DNA of 64,000 nucleotides from Chrysomallon squamiferum (taxonomy: Eukaryota; Mollusca; Gastropoda; Neomphalida; Peltospiridae). Position numbers and translations under genes: made by a program. The DNA lies in assembly GCA_012295275.1 (NCBI GenBank), contig CM022673.1, positions 21,939,413-22,003,412 of the forward strand, given 5' to 3'. The notes beneath the pieces are model-generated. The model did no database searches and had not been told where the DNA came from. It was given only the letters and a program-made list of their open reading frames with translations. Positions 46,501 through 60,071 of this stretch are shown here, piece after piece; the stretch's first letter is position 1, and every line of letters starts with the position of its first letter.

Positions 46501-48332
46501 TATTTTACAAAAATGGCTAAAGAAACATTTGTTTTTGTGTGCAGTCTTTAAGGTTCTACAAAACTATCTAAATTTCAGTAAGATTTCTTTTTCTTACAGC
46601 AAAACTTTTATAATCATAAGCAGAATGTGTTCTTGAATAGTGTGAAGTTTTAACTGTAAAACATTCTATCAGGAAGAAAGAAATGAAATACAAACCCTGT
46701 ACAAGATTCATTATTGTTTTGACACAGATTATATAGAGTTAAACTGTATTTTGTATGTTATAAAGTTGTCTTTTTAAAAGTAACATCAGTGTTTATTCTG
46801 AGTGAAATACTTTTGTTTTAAATTTAGCACACAAAAAACAATAATAATAAACAGATGACTTTAAAACGGTATATGCAAAGTCAAGATAGTTTCATTCTGC
46901 AAATATACACTGGAGAGCTCAAAGTTAAAAGAAACAAAATCTAATTGCTACCAAGCAAATCAACTGCTAGATTTACCCAAACTAATTCCTAATTCATGCT
47001 TGTTTGGAACATAATCATTCTAAGATAAAAAGCAATGTAAATGTGACCACTGTAATGTCAGTTTTCCATATACTGTGAAATAATGTCTTCAGTGAAAATT
47101 TAACAAAAAAATAAATAAATGAAAAATAAAAAAATTGCAGAAAAAGCTTCACCAAAAAAAATAGTATATATATATAAGATCTTACATCTAAGAAAACTAG
47201 CTTGTTGTGAATTATGAAACCACATTTGCAAAGAAATTCTACAAGAGTAACGATATGCTATAATGTCAAATGATGCTATACTGTATGTGTTAAGTAAAGA
47301 AGACATTTATTAATAAAAATGTACAGTAATCAACAAAATGTATGAAATTACATTTATGAATTTTTCATTTAAAAAACTCTACAGTGATCATTTTAATACA
47401 TTTCTACATTTGTAACAAATTTCATTTACAATTTAGATTGTTACAAAGACTGAACAAAATGACAAAACAAACCTGAAAATATATCTGTATACTTGAGTTT
47501 TGCACTACTTACCTGTAGTAATGAAATATTTTAAAAATTATAATTATTATTTTGTATAGCAAACAAATAGTCTGTAAATCATTAACTCTTTCTTTCAGTT
47601 TGATATATGAGACAGAGCTAGCAGAATTTTAATATTAACAACTGGCACAAAAAAGTAAATAAAAAAGTAAAATATATAAATTAGAAAGAAAGAAAGAAAA
47701 CAAAAGAAAAAATAAATTTTAAATGTAATGAAAGCTAGTGCATTTACAGCTAATATTAACAGTATTTTCAACAAAAACATCTAGTATTTTGATCTTCTAG
47801 CTGTTTGAAATTTTTATTATTATTAGATGTCTCAGTATGTTATTATTTTTAGACAAAATGCTTCAAGATTTCCAGTTTGTGACATCTGCCATTGCTGTGT
47901 GAAGTTTTGTGGAATCTGTAAAAATGTGTGATTTTGTAAATACTCTAATAAAATAATCATACTAATGAAACAAACAAAAATTAAACCAAATAACACTCTT
48001 ATTCTGACAAATAATTGATAACATTTAACATTTATCATCGTAAGTAAATGAGTGCATAAACTTATAATAAAAAACAATAATAATAACAACAAATCTACTA
48101 TTTAATAAATTCAGTACACCTTTGTATTTACTATGCAGTCACACATGTGACAAACTCAAATAATGTTTTTAATGTAATAAAAGTTTGTGTATGTAATACA
48201 TTTTGCAAAATAAAATATTAACTTATACAGACAATATACTTTAGTAATTACAAATCATAGTGTTAATTATTTAACTTTATAAAAACAAAGTATACAGATA
48301 CAAATTAAAATAAAATTTAAGAAATTAAGAAA

Positions 48333-51300
48333 TTAGTCAATAAAAATATTGAATTTTTTACCAGATTTAACAGGAGATTTCTTAAAAACTGGAACTGAGT
48401 CATCACCGTAAAGTGTAGAAGTTCCAGGATCACCACGTCTCATTTTTCTTAAAAAAAAACACATTTTAATTTTATATTAATAATCTTTAAAACACACACA
48501 AGAAGCTGGCTTTTATTAATGAGAAAAGAATTTAGAATAACAAATGATAGTGCATGGAATGGTAGTACTACATATCTATAGCTTTTGTTTATCTTTTCAG
48601 TGATGAAACTTATCATTACAAACTAAAAAACAACAACTGCAGAAGCATTTTGAAAAGAACAAATCATTTATTTGTTTAATTAAACCAGAAAGCAAGCTTG
48701 CAGTCAGTAACATGCTTACTAATACAGTATGGTAGTTTATGAATACTCACTGAATGAGGCTTGGCAATTTGTAACTGATGCCTACTACAGCACGACGACT
48801 TCGTTTACAGTTCATCCCATTACTGAAAGCATCATAGTACTATAGTAGCATTTGTTTTACATTTTCTTTCTTAAACCACGTAACTAATTATTGATAAGAA
48901 ATATAATTTAGTTTAATTTTTTTTTCCTCACTGTGCAGATCTTAGTAAACTAATTTTAATGAAACAGTAAGCTATAGTTATGCAAAGACTGCAGTTCTTT
49001 CAATTAAGAACAGAAATATAGTAAAGAAGTGAAATATTTGAAAATATTTATGCTCGAAGCATATTAAAACATTAACACTAAATTACAGAAAATGTACTAT
49101 TTTTAAATTCCAAATATTGTCCACAGTGAAAACACATGGCTTCCTGGAGTGAGAGGAACTGTAACATTTAGTGATGAAAAATCTTGTGCAAAATTAAATA
49201 ACTCACTTCTCCAAATTTTCTTTAGGTTCATTATCCTTGCCTTGAATTAATGCCAATTTGCGCTTCAAAATATCTAAACCTAAACTCTGGGAAGCAAATG
49301 TACATTTTTAAATGAAAATACTCAGAAATAAAATAACTTAATTTTTTTTTTAAAGTATTACATGTATATTGATATACATTTTATTTAAAAAATACACAAG
49401 ATTATCAGTGAAACAACAAACAATATTAAACTATTTTTATGATACATGAACGTGTCTAGGTAAATTGTGCTGAAAGTGAAGGTAGATCATTTAAATAAAT
49501 ACCTGTTGTACTGCATTTTCCAATCCATTCTCTTTTTGTGTTTTATCACCATCTGGACATGATGTTTTTTGAGGAGTGTTATCTGGGGTCTTTTTAAGCA
49601 GATCTTGATGAAACAGCTGTTTTGTCCTGTCAGTTGGTGATTTAGATGTGAACTTACTTTTCTTAACACATTTTAGCATATCCTTTGGCTTATCATCTTG
49701 TGTTTCAGAATTGATACGTAAATCTGTTTTTGAATTAGAATTTTTATCAAACATTGCCAGAAAATTTTTTGTAGTTTTTTTCCTACTTTTATTCATAGAA
49801 TTATCCATTTCTTCAGCATTTTCTAAAGTCTGCCCAGAAAAATCACTTTTACTGTGATTTGCAACCTTTCTGTTGATCAATTTTTCAGTTTTCTTTTTTA
49901 GCACATATCTTTCTGGAATCTGTTTTACCAGTCTAGCATCTGTACAGCTTTCTTCTGAATCAGCTATAGACTCCCTGTTGATGCTTTTCCTGCTCTCACT
50001 GAGTGAGCGTGTTAAAGTTCTCCTTCTGCATCTGCCATGAGATCTAGTGCTGAGTTTTTCTGCTAAACTCTGAGGTGATCCAATAGTACAATCAACTTCA
50101 CCAAAATGCTGAGTTTCTTTAATTTTTTTTCTACTTTTACTTGTAGACTTTGAAGTAGGTCCCCTACTTCTAGACCTTCTACTCGAAGTGGCTGCACCAT
50201 TCTTTGGAGACGGACTTCCTTTCAGTGGAAGAGTGTACTGCGAACAGGAATCAAAAAGTAATTTGCCATCTCTTTCAGTTGTCTCCCCACTTTTCTGTCT
50301 ATGAACAGAAGTGAATGTGTTTTTGGGGTGATTCTGCACATCAAAAGACTCATCATCATCATCAACTATTCTTTTTCTGCTCTTGCTACGGGTAACAGTA
50401 ATATTTCTTCCATCTTTTTCAATTTCAGAGCCAATTTCAGCCACCTTTTCACTTGAAGTGGCTCTAATTCTGGATGGTATTTCATTTTCCTTGTTCTCAT
50501 TACCTCCTCTTTTTACTCCAGGAGAGTTTGATATACTGGATTCCTTCTGAGGCATAGAATGAGTCATGGTTTTACTTTTTTCTGCTGGATCAGTAGATAT
50601 CACTTGTTCAACATCTTTCTCTTTGTCACTTTCCATGGTGTCATCAAGAACAGCCTGTGCATAACTTTGACTGCAGATTGTATCTGAAGGTCTAGATTGC
50701 ATTTTTTTACTCTCATATATCAGTTGTGAAGATAATCTTTTACTACTGTGTTTTTCATTCTTTTCATCCTTATTAATTTCTTTCATATTTGTTTCATCGT
50801 CTGAAGGAAATGACTCATCCGGTCTGGGCAATTTCTTACTCACTTTAATTTCAGCATTTATGTCATTGGTTTTGTTCATTAGTTCACTGCTTATTACTCT
50901 CTTTCTGCTCATACTTCTTTTCAGATGTTTTTTTTTTTTTAATGTCCTGCCCCGGGATCCAATCTTTTGCTTTTCTTCAGGACTCTGCTCTATTTCTGAA
51001 CTGATCTCTTCTCCGCCAGAATTTAATTCTCTGTAGTTAATTCTCTTGCAGCTTCGACTTCGACTTCTACTGCCTCTAGTTTCACTCTTACTGGTGGACT
51101 GAGTAGAAGATGGTCCACAGCTTCTAGGTCTCTTGTTTCTCTCTTTCACAACTGGACTTCCCTTTAAAGGTAAACTGTAAATAGGGCAGAGGTCTGAGAA
51201 AAGTTTAAAAGACTGTTCATCATTTTTATCAGATATTTCTGTTTCTTTTATCTGTGAACTTATGCCATGTTCACTGTCTTTGCTCTTCGATTTACTTCTG

Positions 51301-54300
51301 GCTGTCTTTTCATTTTCATTCAGGGATATTTCTGGAAGACTCAGCTTAAAGGAATGTTTTTTGACTGAAACATGAGCTTGGCTCTCATCCTCAGAATCAG
51401 AAGATGGTTTCCTTTTATTAGCTGTTGCGATAGATGTTTTTTTCTTCTTACTTGTAGTCTGTGTCTTATGATGTATATCAAGTTCATTGCCATGAACCTT
51501 TATATCCGAGTTGCTCTTTCTCCTTCTGCTTCCCTCTTTTGTTTGCTCATCATCTTCACTATCTATCTTTCTGTTTTTAGTTCTTGACTTTTTAATAACT
51601 GATTTGCCTTTACATTCATCATCTTTTCTGTCATTATCTGGTGTGATTCCATCTGAACATCTGGCTTTGGTTTCCTCTGTTTCAACTTTCTGATTGCCAT
51701 CTTGATTATTTTCTTTATCATTGTGCAACGTAGTTTTTAGTTTTTGCAATCTTTCATGGTATTCATTAACTGTGACCTGAGCTGTAGATGCAGATTCATT
51801 TAAAGAAATATCAAACACTGATGGCTTTTCTTGCAGATAGTTAGGAGTTTTGTCATGAAAATCAAATATATTCTTAGGTTTGGATTTATCAGCAGCTATT
51901 GCTTCCTGCAATTTTCTCAGCTGTTTCTTGGACTTAGATCTAGCTTTCAGTGGAAGCTTGGTTGGGATAATTTTTCTTGTACCATCATTTTCTTTCCTTG
52001 CAGCTGCAAATGTCAACTTCCCTGGTTTGGAAACTCTCAGTGAAATTGGTAGTTTTGTTTTCTTATCATCCGTATTATTCTGATTAGTGCTGGATGAAAT
52101 ATCAATCACTGCAGTAAGTTCCATGTCAGAGTTAAAATAAACTGTTTGATCTTCAGATGAACTGAGACAATGTTCAATATTAGTCTTATCTGTACTCTCA
52201 ATATTAGGTTGTTTAAATGCAGACTGATCATTCTGTGGTTCTTCAGAAATTGTATCTCTTTTGGTTTCTTTAAAATCTTGTGCTTTATTAATCATATTTG
52301 TGCTTGGAATTTGTGGCTCAGACTGATTGATCTGATTAAGGAAATCTGCAGATGGGTGTTTGACAATTGACTGTGAGATTGTGAGGCTGTGAGATTGTTT
52401 CACAAGAGGATCATGATGTTTAAAAACTGATTGGTCATTAGTCTTAGCTTCCTTACAGGCTGCTCTTCCATTCTGCTCACTCTCACTGCTGAATGTGTTA
52501 ATTTTAGGTACACAGAAAGTTTCTCTTTTTCCATTGTTGCTGCTCTCAACCTGGTCAGCACTGATGGGTAATTTGTTACCTTTAGAAGGTATAAAAGTAC
52601 CTCTCCTATCAATATCTTTGCCTTTTGGTTTGTCTGCTTTGTTTTCATTTGAATGAACTGATGGTGATAGTAAAACATATGTTCCTCGTCGAAGTTTCTG
52701 TCTCTCATCCTCCTCTGTCTGTTTGTTTTTAAATTTGTTAGCTACCATCTGCTTATCTGGATTCTCATTAGCTTTTTCAGCATCATTATTAACAGCACTC
52801 TGTTGTTTTACATTTTCCTCCGACGTATTCCTGTACTCTTGTTGCAGGTTTTGACTCTCATCTTCCTCTCCACTTTTATTTTTATCTTTTTTGTCAATGA
52901 CAGTCTGCTCATCTGGATTCTCATTACCTTTTGCACCTGTTAGAACTGCACTGTGTTTGTTATTTCCCTTTGATATATTGCTGCACTCTTGTTCTAGTTC
53001 CTGTTTCTCACCTTCCTCTCTGTATTTGTATGTATCTTTAGTAATTTTCTGATTTATTAAATTATCATTAGATTTAACATCGTTCTGAACTGCACTCTCA
53101 GGTTTATTACTTTTGTTTGGTGTCCTGCTGTTCCTACAAACCAGATTCTCAACTTCAGTTTCAAGAACATTAGGCTTGGTTGTACTAGCCAACTTGTTTA
53201 ACTGATCATGCTTTAGCACATGTTTAGGAATACCATAATTTGTTTTCTGTTTTTCTAACAAGTCTGTGACGTCTTCAGCCACAGCTGACTCTACTACTGT
53301 TTTAAAAAAAAAAAATTAAAAATGCTAAACAATTTATGTATTTGAATTAATACAAACAAATTATCTTTTCCTTAAATATATACTGTATATCTTAAAATGT
53401 TTATTATCTAAAGGTTATAAACATATTTCAGTGTTTGGAGGTTCTGAAATATTTTTCATAGATGTTTGTTGATCTTTCCATAGTCTTCCTGAAATTTCCC
53501 ATCATACAGTATGTACATGTACTGATTAGCATTCAAATGTCTCAGTGGATTTCAAAATTATGTTACATATAACATGTTCTAGGAGAACAAACTAGAACAA
53601 AATTTTAAAATTACACATGTCATTTATCCATATATGCAGCATATTCATAAACCTGTGCTGAACTCCAGTAAAATATTAAAATATATAACAAAGGTAACAA
53701 ACCTGCAGGAAGACATGCATTGTGTACATGGTTTGGTGAACCAGCAATAACTGACTTTTCCAGTATCATGCTCATTTCAGCAATAATATCATCTTGCTGT
53801 ATAGTAGCTGTATCAAGATCATCCTTTAAAAGTGGGCTGTTTTTCAAATCAGATGACCGATAAACCATTTCCCTGACATTATATAAAACAATAATTACAA
53901 TATTAGTTTCTTGTAAAACTGTAGATAAAAGTTCTGGTATCCTATGATCTGCAGAATCATAATCAGAATAAACAAATATATAGAGATATATGGATTTGTT
54001 CTAACAAAAATGTACCGAAGATTATGTATATATATATAAACACATACAAACCTGTCTTGTCTATTTCCCACTTTTTAACAGAACTACTAAATTAAAGATT
54101 CAATGTTATTAGTATAAATCTATTTAATTAATATGTTTGTTGAAAAGGTATATTAATTAGGTATAAACAGATAAATTATGAATTTTCATGAGGCTCTTAT
54201 TATAAAAGAATTATTTAAAACCTGTTCTTTCTACTGCGTACTGGAGATCTGTCATCATCTGATGTAGTGAATCCAATGGAGGAACCCCTGGGATTTGAAC

Positions 54301-55198
54301 ACTGAGAGAGCCGAGAAGAAAAGCATTCTTCCATGGCTTGTTGAATGTACAGCCCAGCATCAAACAGATGTGTACTAGTTTGGAGAAGCAGGCTCTTCAA
54401 ATGTCTTAGTTTTGCCTAAAAATAATTTAATTATATAATTATATAAAACATTACATTTCTATTATGGCATTTTTGTTGGGTTTCGCATATTTTTGTTGTT
54501 GTTTTTGTTTAATTCTTATTATTGTAGGTTCAGGTTTTTTGAATTTTCAGTAGAATGAAAAGATTTTTCTTTTCAAAATTCCAAGATTTTATCAACTTTG
54601 TATTTAAATTTTCCAGTATCAATTTTCAACAATCTATAAGATGAAATATCAAAAACCATAACCTCAATTCTAGTGTTGGTTTCAGTTTCAAATTGTTCAT
54701 CTTTCAAACCAGCCACTCTTGTCAATGTGGCTACTCTTTGTTGAAGTTCTTGTTTTTCTTTTTTCTCCATCATTATCATGTCATTGGCTGTCCGCAGATC
54801 CAGACGAACTTTCTCCAGTGACTGGGCTAGTGCTTTGTTATTGGCTCTTAGTGTTGCCTTTACCACTGATGTATTCACTGATTGTTTGAAGGGGAAGAAA
54901 AACAGTTTTAATGACTAACAAAATATTTTAAGCTTGTATAGTAACTAATATATTTATCTAATCACTTTTCATCTTTCTTTTTTAATCATAACAAAAATTA
55001 TGAAGCGTTGACAGAATACTGAATTATGATATTAAGAGACTTACTAATATTGTTTTTATGCATAGTCATGGATTTTGAAAAAACTTTAGAATTTATTGAT
55101 GAATTAAGCTGAAACTTTGGCTTTTTCTTTGCAATTCTTTTCAATTTTGTCCTTTTCTTGGTTCCAGAATCTTCTGTTGTCTTTGTGATTTCATCCAT
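48333..55198 (-). CDS. SGO1: Shugoshin (centromeric cohesion protector)
   Basis: Shugoshin recruits PP2A to centromeres and protects cohesin from removal in mitosis or meiosis (family knowledge). Exons in transcript order: 55198-55045, 54877-54663, 54415-54222, 53872-53703, 53296-49503, 49286-49207, 48822-48751, 48447-48333; 1597 residues, all GT-AG, phases agree. Residues about 53-123 form the N-terminal coiled coil (NNKALAQSLEKVRLDL), the PP2A-B56-binding region in homologues. The C-terminal SGO motif lies at about 1543-1566: RSRRAVVGISYKLPSL, then KMRRGD after the last intron. Between them is a long disordered Ser/Lys/Glu/Arg-rich region, almost all in exon 5 (3794 bp), with internal repeats. 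It is longer than vertebrate SGO1 and closer in size to SGO2, so the paralogue name is tentative. The start ATG is preceded by GATACA and is the first in frame. Confidence 0.9.
49970..51215 (-). repeat. Duplicated basic/SPLPLKGSP module inside shugoshin exon 5
   Basis: Two copies of a module occur about 950 bases apart. Each begins with an F-D/S-C-x-x-Y-(S/T)-LPLKGSP block (about 51215-51170 and 50256-50215), followed by an Arg/Ser-rich stretch with SRSRS or SRSRG and TSKS, then an RRxxL/SRKR block (about 50960-50890 and 50040-49970). The order is the same in both copies, which points to an internal duplication. Confidence 0.7.
52653..53096 (-). repeat. Three tandem ~48-codon repeats in shugoshin
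   Basis: Protein units starting at about residues 312, 360 and 411 all begin with SAV and share N-E-N-P-D-(E/K)-Q, a Lys-rich stretch, EE-(D/G)-E and a Q-x-L. Unit spacing is 48 to 51 codons. The first unit is the most diverged. The third ends in RRGTYVLLSP. Confidence 0.7.
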
Positions 55199-56632
55199 TG
55201 TATCCTTAAAAATAATAAAATATACTGTCTTTAATAATGTTTCCTATGTAACAGCTAAATATTTATTGCTTAGAAATAATGATCAATTTCATTTTAAAAA
55301 GAGGTTAACAAAAATTACCTGAACATTTGGTAAAAAATTTAAATGACAACAAAAAGTATAAATGAAATATTTAGGATTACCCATTAAATACTGGTCAGTT
55401 TGAAAATCATATCTATATTTGGGGAAAATAAATAAATAAATAAATAAATAAATAAATATAATTCAAACAAAAAAAATAAAATAAAATAAACAGTATGATG
55501 AATATCATATAAAAGACATTCATCATTCACCCACTGAAGTACATGTGGTTACCATCAGATCAGTGGCATCACATTGATAATATCTAATCATTTATAATTA
55601 TGACGAATCAAGACTTCCAACATTTTTATCTTTTTAGAATTATTAGGTACATGTTTCTTTAAAGATTCTCTTTTAAGAATTATTATACCGTTTCATATTC
55701 TCATAATCATTAAGATGATTAACTTAATAACAAGTACTACTAAGTAACTTGAAATTATAATTATCAAGTAATTTTTCATAATCATACTCTTAAATGATGA
55801 AATAATCACAGGTCCTCCCTAACTCCAATTCTAATGTCACATACACGCAGCGAACAGTTCACAATAATTTTATTTATGTTGGAAACCCAAATGTTTGCCG
55901 ATCAGATTTTCTTTGATGTCAACGGAGGCGACAAATTTAACTTACTACTTTTACTTTACTTAGTAGTTAGTTAATATCTCAGATACACTTTTTCTTTTAA
56001 GTTCATTTTGAATAACAGAAGAATATATATACGGTTTTTCTTTTTGTCTTTGAGTATTATTGAGTGTTCATATTGTGGATCAGAAATATGTATTTATATT
56101 ACCATTGCACCGCGGTATTTTCAATAAATAAAGTCAATATCTTCCATTTGTCAACAAAAATGGTCGTTTGTAATTGACCGCTTTTACGCGCAAAGCTTAA
56201 CGGGAACTTACATCCGGTTGACTTAAAAAATGAGGCTCAGCGGAATGTTTACTGAATTTGATGACGCATGACCAAACACGAAGTTTTCCGAAGCAATTAT
56301 CAATTCCTATCAAACGATAATACAAAAATAAATAAATAAATATAAAAAATAAAAAATAAATATTAAGAAAAACAAAGTTTGAAAATGTAATTAATGAATT
56401 TTAATAATTAAAATAACCAAAAACATTTCTTACAACAGCGGAATAATCCGAACGTCATTGTCGAAATATTCCGAATATAAAGCGGTTTCAAAAGTCATAT
56501 GGTACCAACACTAAATATGGCGTAATTGCTCGTAAACAAAAAGTTATTGTTTATATTCGTAAAGATCGATCAGTGGCGGTTGAATGTTTTTAGCTTATAG
56601 TTATATTTTTCTGTCGTTTGAAAATTACTATA
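55199..56632. promoter_or_regulatory. Divergent promoter region of shugoshin and the unknown gene
   Basis: The two start codons are 1434 bases apart on opposite strands. A palindrome-like TTTTACGCGCAAA (56182-56194) contains TTTGCGCG on the minus strand, fitting the E2F consensus TTTSSCGS. CATCCGG (56211-56217) resembles an ETS site, and TATGGCG (about 56516) resembles YY1. E2F control would suit a mitotic gene. Simple ATAA repeats (about 55428-55458) sit nearer shugoshin. The transcription starts are not visible. Confidence 0.4.
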
Positions 56633-59600
56633 ATGACATTCACATCAAAAGACGTCAAAGATGTTGCAGCTCTGGTTGCTAGGAAGTTGTGAGTGTATTA
56701 CATATAATTGATCTAAATTCGACAGTCATGCAATTCCGAAATACCGAATAGTAAACCAATTAGGTGAAAACACGCAACTCTTTGCTGAACAAGATAAGTT
56801 TTATAATAGATGTTGGTAACTCAAAGGTTATATTTTATTACATTCTAATAGTGTTTATTTCATTATATAAATTTCACGCAAGGGACGCCAATATTCCATT
56901 ACATCTTCAATAAAGCTGATAACGAATTATTACTGCATCTTTGTGGAATACATAAATATTAGTTAAAATATTAAATGGTTTCAATAATCATGTTCCTTTA
57001 GGTCCCCTCACTTTAAAATTTTCATAAATTTTCTATTTCAGAGAAATTTACATGAATCTTGAAAGGCGAGAATCAAGATTTAAGCCAGATGGTTACTACA
57101 GAACCACACCTAAAATGGTACTTCAAATTAAGTGTATTTGTATTGTGTATTACAATACAGGTTGTTTCTTTCCGAATTTGTTTTATCTGTAAAACTTCAT
57201 AAGATCCTACTTTTTTGCAGTTGTAATAAGTGATATAGTTCTGCTTCAAAAGATTTGATCTTTTAAAATTGTTTTGAAAACATACCTTTTTGGTAGAATC
57301 CTCAAGTGTTGGAAAATAATAGTTGTGAACTATCAATATTTATGATATCTACTTCTTATTATTATTGTTATTACTGTTCTTGTTCTTGTCAATATTATTG
57401 TCATCTTGTTAATATTTCAATGCAGGAACAGTATGATCTTCTGTTCAGAGTGGATGACAGTTTGGCTAAAACTGACAAAGCTCGCCAGCTGCTCGGCAAA
57501 AGTGCAAAAAATCCTCCAAATAAAAGCCCTAGAGGTCCAAAACCCAAGGTGATTTTTGTTTGTTTTAATCACTGATATCAGAAAAATCTAATCACTTTTC
57601 ATTTATTTTGTCTTCTTGATAATATCTCTTACAAAGTATACGTTTGTTTTTACTGTGATATTATTTGGTGTTCAAGTATTCCTTTTCTTAAATGTTTCTT
57701 CAATTTTTATACTATGCAACTCAAAATATACCATACCACTGTTGTTATTCAGTATCAAAATAATTTAGTATCTGGGACCAACTGATTTGTTTGGATATGC
57801 AGACAAGCATTAATGTTCCATGATTATTTTTGTGTATGTGTATTAGTTTACTTATTTCTATAGAGTTAATAAAATCATTTGAATAACAAAAAAATCTTCA
57901 TAAGGTATATTAGTACTTTTACTTCATAAATATTTGTAAAGAATAAATTTCAAATTGTATGTTGGTATTTCAGAGATGCAAATCCTCAAAGGTAAATATC
58001 ACTGAACAAAAGAAGTCAAAAGCTGCCACAAAAGAGTCTAAACCAGGCAAAAATAAGGAAACAGAACCTGACCTGAAAGAATCTCAACAGAGTGAAAATT
58101 CTTTGGTTACTGAACCTGAAAATGGAGAAAATGAAAGAGGTTAATTAATTTAAAAACTTTTCTCTCTTTTGTTATATCTGTGCTCTTTCTTTACCTTTTC
58201 ACACTGACTGTCTCTGGTCATATCATATATCTTATAGTATTCGTGTCATTTCAGGTAATGCATATTTCTAATTTCACCTGTTCTTTCATTATGTGCATGT
58301 TTAGGTTAATCTAAAAGTTCAAGCTTTAACTTCTTTATATGCTTTTTATATCTATTAGTTGTGTTAATGTAGGAAAATATGAGGAGAGCAATAAAACTGA
58401 TACAGAAAGGGATGAGAAAGAAGATGCCAGAGATCATGATGATCCAGAAGGTGAAGAACAAGGAAAGAAAAAAGAAGAAGATAATCTTGGTGGTGATCAG
58501 AAAGCATGTTATAGGAGTGATGAATGTTTGAAAGAAAAGGTTAATCCAGAAATGGAGAAGAAAACAAATGATGAATGTCAGGACGAGCAGAGAACAAAAA
58601 ATGAAACAAAAGAACGGTCAAGAAAATCTAAGAATAGCAACTTAGAATCACAGGAGAATAAAAAACACAAAAAACATCAAAGGTATTTCATTAGAAACAG
58701 TTAAATTTTTTCAATTCTGAACAAAAGAAATTGATCTCTATAGTTCTATCACATCCATGACATGTGTGAATATATTTAATATACTATCTTTTTGCATTTT
58801 CTGTTTACAGGAAAGAAAAGAAACTAATCTGTCCTAGAGTTGATGACACCACTTGCCAAATAATGCCTGTACAGGAAGTTGGAAGACTGACAAGTTTTGC
58901 TAATGAACTGTTTGTAAGTCATATTCACACACACACGCATACACACATCGTCTTATTAGGATGTTGAGTACATTTTAGTGCAAGCAACTTGCATTCTGTA
59001 AAATTGCCATTCTGTGCATAGCAATGTGATACAGCAGCTGTTTAAGGTGCATTGGTTTGTCAAATTGCAGTCTGTTGAGCAATTTCTCATTTCAACCAGT
59101 ACTCCACAGCTATTATAACAAAGACAGTAGTATGTACTATCTTGCCTGTCAGATGATGCTAATAAAAGATCCCTTGGAAAAGACTAGACCATGATGTTGT
59201 TGCAGCAAGTTTGGTCTCTCATTATCTGAGTAGTCCTACTTATATACCTGATGCAGCAGAACCACATTGAGTGTGTTGTAAAATGAAAAATGTTCTTCTT
59301 TGCACTTTTTATTGGTTTGTTTTATATTTTAGAAAGAGCAGCCTCTTGAGAAACTACAAATCATCCACAGATATCGACCTAACAGTGGCAATATTCCCTA
59401 TATCACAGAGAATGGCAAAGTTCAGAATTATACTGGTCATGTTGGGGCAGCATTACATTCAGTGAAATACCTTGATTATTATTTGAAAGAAGGTGAATTC
59501 TGTTTATAACTAGATTTTTCTGGTTTAGAATCCATATCTAACATTTCATTGTTAACAGTTACCGATTTAACATTTTGTATTTTATTTTTAGGATAATCAG

Positions 59601-60037
59601 TCAGGATCAAGAAATGATTGATGAAGTAATTGCTGTGAAACTCAGCAAATTTAATTTTGAATGCACTATACAATATAAAGAAAGTAATTATGAAATATAA
59701 TTTCAGTTCTAAATAAATATACTTGAGTATGTGCACATTACTGAATTATTGTTGGATATTAATTTTATTGCTTCTGAAGATTTTTCCTTTAGAAAATAAA
59801 GATATTATTTTTTCCACTTTTCTTTTTCAATCATCTCTTTTCAGGTCTTGAGACAGGTAAAAGAGAACAAGCCAAAAGACTTCAAGAGCTGAAAGTCATG
59901 AAGAAAGTAATCAAGAATTTTTACCAGACAGAATAAGAATTTGAATTTATTCACAGTCATTCTGTAAATTAATTTTTTATTATTGTTTTCTGAAAGAGAC
60001 ATAAAAGTAATTCATTATGGTAAATGTTTATATATAT

Positions 60038-60071
<34 letters not shown>

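Larger units (their letters stand above)
40340..48332. other. Intergenic region between SLC28 5' end and shugoshin 3' end
   Basis: Apart from the orphan ORF at 43346-43594 I find no supportable coding exon in about 8 kb. The first kilobase should hold SLC28 promoter sequence and 5' non-coding exons. The part from about 46500 upward is microsatellite-poor and probably includes shugoshin 3' UTR. TATG/ATCT-rich runs lie at about 41750-41900, and ATAA-rich runs at about 42890-42910 and 45780-45820. Confidence 0.5.

Noticed and set aside
51372-52370. Plus-strand hydrophobic frames opposite shugoshin
   Set aside because: Antisense shadows of the long Lys/Ser-rich coding exon.
58940-59280. Complex intronic block in the unknown gene, possible SINE
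   Set aside because: More complex than its surroundings, but I could find no pol III boxes, terminal repeats or tail.
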